Source of the DNA: Anseranas semipalmata
Taxonomy: Eukaryota > Chordata > Aves > Anseriformes > Anseranatidae
Reading direction: 5' to 3'
NCBI GenBank assembly: GCA_013399115.1
Contig: VXAA01003156.1
Span: 926,475 to 990,474, forward strand
Length of the DNA: 64,000 bases
Within the stretch, counting starts at the first letter, position 1. Every line of letters begins with the position of its first letter. Positions 1 to 64,000 of this stretch are shown here, one piece after another. Below the pieces are notes generated by a model that saw nothing but the letters and a program-made list of their open reading frames with translations, was not told the DNA's origin and ran no database searches. The position numbers and the translations under genes were made by a program.

Positions 1-3000
1 AAAAAAAAGACAGCGATACCACATATGAAATGTGGCATGTTTATTTATTCCAACAGCTGTAAGTTCCATTATTTATAAGAACACACTATTCCAGCTTGTG
101 TTCTGTGCTGCCATTTGTTTCTTTTAGCCGAGCCTTTACTGCTCCCTTTCTGCTGTTTTAACACTTGCTGAGGAGCATGGGGAGGCTGTTGTGTTGTTCC
201 GAATTGGTATGACTCTCTGTGTACTGCTTATTCATAGTCCTTTCATGACATTTATTCTTAGGAGCATAATGTCTTCTGAAGGAATGACAGAATGTTCTTT
301 AACCCTTAAAATAAAAATGACAGGCAACATATTTTTCTCAGTATTTCAGGATAAGAGAATAATGATACTTGGAGAGAGAGCTGATTGCCTGGGTTAACCT
401 GCAGCTGCCTCTTATATTCTAGTTACTTTCTCTTGCCACATTTTACACGATACAATGTGAGAAGTACAGAGGAGATGTGCTTTCCAGAGGCTTCTTTTTA
501 AGCAGAGGAATCTCCAAGTAAAAGACACTGGCTGCAGTACAGCCCTTTGCCCTCTTTCCAGCTTTGGGAACCCATGTTGCCAGCACAGCTGGTTGAGCAG
601 AGGATCTGGATCAGGAACACTGGTGACAATGTGAAAAAGGGTCTGAGCCAGGGCTAAAGTGAGTGCCATCAGTGATGTACAAGACCTGACCAGGTGGAAA
701 TATAGCTTTTGTGACTGCTGATCCTCCCTTAAGTCTGAAAGCCTGTCATTTTTCTAAAAGCCTTAACTCCTGGACTATACTTACATACATAAGAATTTGC
801 TTTTTTTTTTTATTATTATTTAAATGCAGCCACTAGACACTTAAAGCTCTTGTACATGGAGAGAAACTTTTGCAAGTGTAAAAACTCGAAACTGAGAAGT
901 TAAAGTAGGAATCTGAATCTCAGGAGTTTAAGGGGCCTGCCTAATAAATTTTGAGTGCTCATGGTTAGCAGTTCTTTTTGAATCCTAAGCAAGTCATCGG
1001 AGCTATCAATAACAACAAGAGAAGAAACCAAAGGAAATTACTTTTCCTCACACATACATTAGACCACCAAAAATAACTACCGCCTGTGACTCTGAGCTGA
1101 GATACCAGTGACTTAAGAGAGCGTGTGTCCTTACTTGGGACTATTAATGAGCTGTTTGTTACCCCCGGCCATTGTGGGGGGGAGTACTTGAATGTTTAGA
1201 GCATGTGAGATAATCCAGAGACATGCTGCACAGCAGTAGTCACCACTTATCTGCATTCCTCCTAAATAGGGCTCTAAATCCACTGTGCTCTGTTTCCACA
1301 CCAAGTAGGGAAGGAACTGCAGCCTTGGGAGAAATATGCTGAGGGTGAAGGGAGGAAGGAGCCATTGAACATCTGCCTAGAGGTATGAGGGAACTGGCAA
1401 GGAGCTGGTGGACGTTACGTACAGACATTGGCATCTTCAGGGCTACAGCTGCTGGTTTATGCCCCTAAGAATTCATTACCTTTCATTGTGTTTTGAACAT
1501 CTGCAGCTTTTAAACTGTCGTTGCTACATCTGTCGTATTTCAGGAAAGGCAGGAATTCAATTCTGGCAAGGAAACAGTGGTCCACTGGTTACAGCAGGGA
1601 GCTGGAAGGAGACACTTCGGTGATTTTTTCATTATTATTATTATTTTTGTGTATGTGTGTTTTGGTTTGGTTTTTGCTTTGCCTGATCTGGCAGTACCAG
1701 TTTTCTGTTTCTAAGACTGACACAAGGGATGTCTTCTTTTTTCGTTCCCTTTGAACGGCTCAGTTGCGAAGTATGACTGTGCATACTGCACGTGTCTATG
1801 GGAATGGCTTGGCTGTGTCTACAGGAAGCTCTGTAGAGCAACTGGGAGTAGCAAATGTTTCCAGATCCACCTGCTTCTGCAGCCCATGGGCAGCCTGTCT
1901 GGCCAACCTGGCAGAGATGCTCTGCCTGAGGATGCGCCACCCAAACACTCACAGCACACTGACTTACAGGTGTACGTTCCCAAGTGTTATAGAGGGCAAC
2001 GCTTTGCTATATGGGGGCAGTGGAGCCAGATGTGCTGTATGGCTGAACCATGCGTCTGGTCCCAAGAGCAGCCTTAGGCTACTCCATAAAATACAACATG
2101 GGCGTAATAGGACTTCAATGTGTGGTTTAGGTTAAGCATATGGGAGACAGGTGGAGTAACTCTGTAGCCCTCATGCAGAAAGGCACTGAAGCATGTTCTC
2201 AACTTCAAACATGCACTGTAATTTCCTTAATCTAAACAGCAATTATTTCTACCTGCATGCAGTGGATCTGCACGTTGAACCTCAAATAACCTAAATCAAC
2301 TTTAAAATGGAACCTATGGAGTTACACGAGTTGAAGTACTCTGGATTGCTTACGCTAACCTCCAGCAATCTGAATCCATTCTTTGTATGGGAACCTGCAT
2401 TAAGTGTATGTTCATCTGAGTGCTTGAATAATGCTGATTAGTTTCACAGTTAATGAACACTGAATGCTCGTTATTTTAATTGAATTCTGTAATTGCTAGT
2501 AAGTGTGGGGATATGTGGAAAAGTTGTTTTTCTAGATCTAGTTCTAATGAGTTTGTACACCTTCATTTAATTTTAGAAAACTTATTTCTTTAATTGCCAC
2601 TTTATTTTTAATCTCAGATCACTTTTTTTTTTTTGTGAAAAATTAATTTGTTCTTTTAAGGCCAAATAATTGAGCTTTTTTTTTGTTTTCTTGGTGTGAA
2701 TTCTTTCCTTAATGCTTTTCTTAATGCAGTGAAGACAAGTGCCTTATACTCTAAGCAGTGTCAAGACTCCCAAATCAAAAAGAAACAACTGAAATCAGTT
2801 TCCTGGTAGTTGTGATGTCACTGCTTCTAAACGGAGAAGAGAGCTCAAAAAATATAAAGCATGGGGTAACAAGTGTACTTGCTGAGATACTGCTATTGTG
2901 GAACAGGCTCTGGGACTGTAGAGCTGCGGACCCTGCCTTTGCCCAGTTATATGAACTTAGCATATCCTGTATCCTCACTAGAAAAGGTAACATACTGGAA

Positions 3001-3479
3001 TTTCAGGAGGCCTTTTTTTTTTTTTTTAACTTGTATACCAGAGGAAAACATGCAACATTTGGGATGCTCTGAGCAGAAGAAACTTCCTGTTGACTTGTAC
3101 AAAGCCCATGGAGAGGGCCAGTGCCGAGTTAAAACTTCTCGGTACCAACAACCTTCTCAGTTTCAAACTGTTTTTAATCCTAAAGCCAAGTTGAGACTTC
3201 TTGAGTCTTCTCCCCTTCTTGGAGTTTTCTCCCTGCCCTATGGACAGACTTGTATTTTTCCAGTGAGTTTAACTCGTAATGGTTTTCCATACCTAGAAGA
3301 GTGTGATATTGCTACAAACCTCCTTTGCCTGGATAGCCTATAATTTTAGCCCATCTGTTTCTCCTTTACCGGAACTAAGGCATCTTTCTGTAATTGAAAC
3401 TTACTGAGATCAGGAAGAGAATTGTTAATAAATACATTTGTGTCAACCCTAACTATTTCAGGGCCCTTCTAATACAAAA

Positions 3480-3668
3480 TGGTTGTGAGGCATCGGAACA
3501 GGCTGCCCAGGGAAGTGGTTGAGACACCATCCCTGGAGGTACTCAAAAGCTGTGTAGGTGTGGTGCTTAGGGACATGGTATAGTGGTAGACTTGGTAGTG
3601 CTAGGTTATAGGTTGGACTATATGATCTTGGAGGTCTTTTTTAACCTAAATGGTTCTGTGATTCTGTG
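3480..3668 (+). repeat. CR1 LINE 3' fragment, + strand
   Basis: Reads as the last ~190 bp of an avian CR1 LINE. It has the 'ggaacaggctgcccaggga' segment, then 'ggttggact..atgatctt' and 'ttttttaacctaaatggttc', and ends in two copies of the 8-bp CR1 tail (ttctgtga ttctgtga). It is 5'-truncated, as usual for CR1, and diverged. It abuts an oppositely oriented CR1 at 3669. Confidence 0.88.
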
Positions 3669-4280
3669 AAATCATAGAACCATAAAATACCCTGAGTTGG
3701 AAGGGACCCACAAGGATCACTGAGTCCAACTCCTGGCTCCACACAGGACCATCCCAAAATCAAACCATATGTCTGAGAGCGTTGTCCAAATACTTCTTGA
3801 ATTCTGACAGGCTTGGTGCCGTGACCACTTCCCTGGGGAGCCTGTTCCAGTGCCCGACCACCCTCTCAGTGAAGAACCTTTTCCTAACACCCAGCCTGAC
3901 CCTCCCCTGTCACAGCTCCATGCCGTTCCCTCGGGTCCTGTCGCTGTCACCAGAGAGCAGAGATCAGCGCCTGCCCCTGCGCTCCCCTCGTGAGGAAGCT
4001 GCAGGCCGCCATGAGGCCTCCCCTCAGTCTGCTCTGCTCTGGGCTGAACAAACCAAGTGACCTCAGCTGCTCCTCATACATCGTTTTCTCTAGACCCTTC
4101 AACATCTTTGTAGCCCTCCTTTGAGCACTCCTTAATAGTTCTATGTCTTTCTTATATTGTGGCACACAAAACTGCACGCAGCGCTTGAGGTGAAGCTGCA
4201 CAGAGTAGCACGGGATGATCACTCCCCTCGACCAGCTCGCAGTGCTGTGCCTGATGCACCCAGGGTATGGTTGGTAGAAA
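3669..4280 (-). repeat. CR1 LINE 3' portion, - strand
   Basis: Reverse-strand CR1 beginning with the tail complement (aatcatagaaccat) and the conserved 'gagttggaagggaccca' block. On the minus strand it encodes the eroded C-terminal end of the CR1 reverse-transcriptase ORF, recognisable from RRATKMLKGLE and [18 protein letters not shown]. The frame is broken and 5'-truncated, so the element cannot move. The left end at 3669 is sharp. The right end near 4280 is an estimate from where similarity fades. Confidence 0.9.
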
Positions 4281-5899
4281 CAAAAAACAGATATTGTATT
4301 GGCAGGCAAAGTTGGGTAGCAGGCCTTTAAGCTCTCTGTGTTCAGCTTCTGCTCTTGACTGGTTTTAGACTGCACCCCCCCGCTCTGCACTGTGTTTTAG
4401 TGGGATCGGCTTGGAGTTCATCTGCATCCTGCTGAGCCTTCCCTGGCCCACAATGTATATCGTATGTGGCTATTTTAATGAATAAAATAAGTGTTGGCAG
4501 CTGTTGCTAGAGTGACATGTGTGAGAGCCCAGATATTGGCTAGTTTTACAGACTAATCTGTCACTATCTGCGTGTTTAATTTTTTTACTTTCCTTTTGAG
4601 TATCTGTTGAACATGCTCATTATATTCTGGCTGGTACAAATGAATGCTGGTTAAGAATGGGGATGTGTCAGGTAAGAGAGCAAATTCAGTTCCCTGAAGA
4701 TGATTTCTACCTCTTAACAATGTCGTACTGCTGCCTCCAGTTCTTGTAACAGGAAAACAAATATCTCCAGCTCTCTTCTTTAGTTTCTTGTTTCTTCAAG
4801 CAGCTTGGAAGGAGAGAAGGAGGGGAAGGTGTTGTATCCCTTTTTCCCCCACGTTTCACAGATTAGGGTCTTTGTTTATGCAGCATTGCACAGCTTGTGA
4901 TACCTATTTCTATTCATGCCCTGGGAGGCATTTAATTAGCTGGAGTCACTCTTGCTCTCTTTAGTGCTAATTTTTTTTGTGGGACTGGGGACTGGAGTAC
5001 AAAATGAAAGGGTTTTTAATTCAACCTAGGACCTTTAGAGAGTTGAGACATCCTGGCAAACACAGACCTGTTTTGTAGAAATGCTGCTCTTTCACTATTC
5101 AGGCTAACATCTGCCGTGTGATGTTGAGAGCTGTTAGTTTTCAGCTCCAGTCAAGTCCTGACTGGAGTGGGCATGGGTAGGAATAGGCTCCAAGTTGTCC
5201 CTGTAGTTTCTCATGACTGTGAAAATTGACTTTTTTCTTCTCTGGTCCTAATCTGATAGTTTTTCTCTCGGTTTGGTAATTTCATTGTCTTTGGTCCCAG
5301 GAGGATTAAAGCTTCTAAATTTAAGTTTCACCTACTGGAGTCTTTCTGAAGATACCAGTAGCACTGCATGACTGGAAATGATTGGTGCAGAAGTTAATAT
5401 GCATTTCTACAAATATCTGTCTTCTGCATTGTAACATCTTCCAGGGAAGGGGCTGACTTTGATATGAGCAACAGATTGCCTTGAAATCTGGCAGTGGTCT
5501 AAGCTGAGGGTTTTAGCTTAAAGATAGTCTCACTAAGATTCCCCCTCCCTGCCCCACAAAGGCGATGCACTTTCATATGTTAGAAGCTAGCCAGATTTGT
5601 AGCTTGCTGTATACAGACTCTTATGCTTTAATCAGCATCTTATGATTTGATGTTGAGGATTCATCTTAAGGTTTGAAAATAGTACCTATAATTGGGTGGA
5701 AATACTCTTTAATTTCTGATAATTATGAACAAAAATTGTAACTGCTGACTGACATAAATCCATTTGGGTTTTGAAACTAAATTTCTCGATGAAACTGCAA
5801 TTCTTACCTTGACTTTTTTGATGATTGTTCAGCATCATATCCACTGCTGTCTGGGCAGACCTGAAAGAAACTAACCATTCTACCTTTCACTTTAAACAG

Positions 5900-5945
5900 A
5901 GATAAACAAAATCCAGAAGTGAAAAGGGCAAATCCCTCTGCCACA

Positions 5946-5955
<10 letters not shown>
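5900..5955 (+). CDS. SORBS1: SORBS1 exon 1: 5'-UTR tail and start codon
   Basis: The exon lies between acceptor tttaaacag and donor G|gtaagt. The ATG at 5946 has A at -3 (CCACAATGAGC), a good Kozak context, and gives Met-Ser-Ser before the split Glu codon; mammalian SORBS1 also starts MSSE. The first 46 nt have no upstream ATG. They also have no stop in the ATG frame, so an N-terminal extension from an unseen upstream exon is not excluded, but the family start favours 5946. Confidence 0.88.
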
Positions 5956-63226
<57,271 letters not shown>

Positions 63227-64000
63227 GTATTTGGACTAGATGCAGCCAGTTACTGCACCTTGTAGAACAGAGGGATGTTGCCATTGCTGTCCATGAAACA
63301 ATAGGTGGAAAAAGCTCTAGCTAACACTAGTTCTGTGCAGTAAAGCCTATGTGCTCCCTGCAGTATGCTGAAACTGCAGGAAAAGGTGATGTTTCATTTT
63401 CCGGAAAGGTTAACAAATGGGTAATTTGGGGATTTGGAGACTCAGCTTTTCATTTCTGATCTGTAGCTTGAATTCAAGCCAGGGCGAAAGGGCTATGGTT
63501 CGTAGCCATCCAAATAAATTTCACTGCCAGAGATGGAATGGATTGGTGATCCAGCTTCTCCTGAGTGGGCGTTTACAGACCTCCACTGTGATGAGTGAAT
63601 TTTTTATTGTAATTATTAAAAGGGCATCATGGACTGTTACGGTCTGTAGGAGTCACTATTATTGATCCCAGTCAGCTTGAATCAAGCCATACCTTTACTC
63701 CCAAATGTTCCAGGTCAGAACCAAGGTTTTAGGAGGCAGGGTCAGGAGGGTGTCCTGTAGTATTTGCAACTGGTGCTAAATGAACTCAAGTTTAGAGAGC
63801 AAGCCACTCTGGGATCTTTCATGAATACCAGATTCACTATAAACCATGCTACAGCTCAAACCAGAAATCAAAATGGCAGCAGATAATTGCATGGGGAATG
63901 TGGGAATCCCAGGAAATGTATCAGAGAGGCAGTGAGTCTCTAAATCTCTGTTTTGCTCTCATTCTGCAAATACTCATGCTTGAAGGTCAGCATAAGTGTC
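63227..64000 (+). other. SORBS1: SORBS1 intron 29, 5' part
   Basis: Start of the intron after exon 29, cut by the window end. No exon, repeat or polyadenylation signal in a convincing context was seen, so the gene continues to the right. Confidence 0.8.

Larger units (their letters stand above)
1..5899. other. sequence 5' of the start-codon exon, probably intron
   Basis: No exon was recognised here. The exon at 5900 begins after an acceptor-like tract (tttaaacag), so this stretch is best read as a 5' intron, with the promoter outside the window. There is no CpG island or TATA context. Two abutting CR1 fragments lie at 3480-4280. The rest is AT-rich unique sequence with short T-runs (for example 2627-2637 and 3010-3027). 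The open frames here are short, lack coding character and have no protein similarity I recognise. Confidence 0.6.

Noticed and set aside
3947..4390. 147-codon minus-strand frame with protein-like character
   Set aside because: It is the eroded C-terminal end of the CR1 reverse-transcriptase ORF, so it is listed as a repeat and not as a gene.

Overview
The window is intronic and exonic DNA of a vertebrate nuclear genome, almost certainly a bird. Coding sequence is split into short GT-AG exons by long introns. The interspersed repeats are 5'-truncated CR1 LINEs with the typical 3' (ATTCTRTG) repeats, plus a few very old MIR-like SINE relics. Nothing bacterial, viral or plasmid-like is present: no operon, CRISPR array, insertion sequence or tRNA was seen.

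The only gene I can support is SORBS1 (CAP, c-Cbl-associated protein, or ponsin), on the + strand. It fills the window from a 5'-UTR/start-codon exon at 5900-5955 to 63226 and runs off the right edge. I could place 29 coding exons with exact splice sites. Joined, they make one open frame of 1731 codons, and every junction agrees in phase. The paralogues SORBS2 (ArgBP2) and SORBS3 (vinexin) fit the N-terminal and SH3 sequences less well.

Layout. 1-5899: sequence upstream of the start-codon exon (probably an intron), with CR1 insertions. 5.9-23.3 kb: N-terminal low-complexity region, including a frame-neutral 801-bp proline-rich cassette (18478-19278). 28.8-40.3 kb: a 30-bp microexon, then the sorbin-homology (SoHo) region, which contains three related Tyr/Pro-rich mini-exons. 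43.3-53.0 kb: short linker exons, including the WDYTPGD segment. 54.6-56.1 kb: a 1521-bp frame-neutral cassette that matches the large 'neural' exon of SORBS2 and carries a degenerate C2H2-like motif. 56.8-63.2 kb: a charged helical linker, SH3-1 (two and a half exons) and SH3-2. The third SH3 domain and the stop codon lie beyond the window.

The protein is a scaffold at focal adhesions, costameres and lipid rafts. The SoHo region binds flotillin, and the SH3 domains bind vinculin, Cbl, SOS and related partners. Most of the variable exons are phase-symmetric, so the locus is built for alternative splicing.

I found no previously undescribed biological system. The best leads are two candidate alternative exons (51050-51183 and 14667-14699), UGCAUG (RBFOX-type) motifs beside two cassette exons, a sharp 57-bp inverted repeat at 12.4-12.8 kb, and the partial loss of the zinc-finger-like motif in the large exon.
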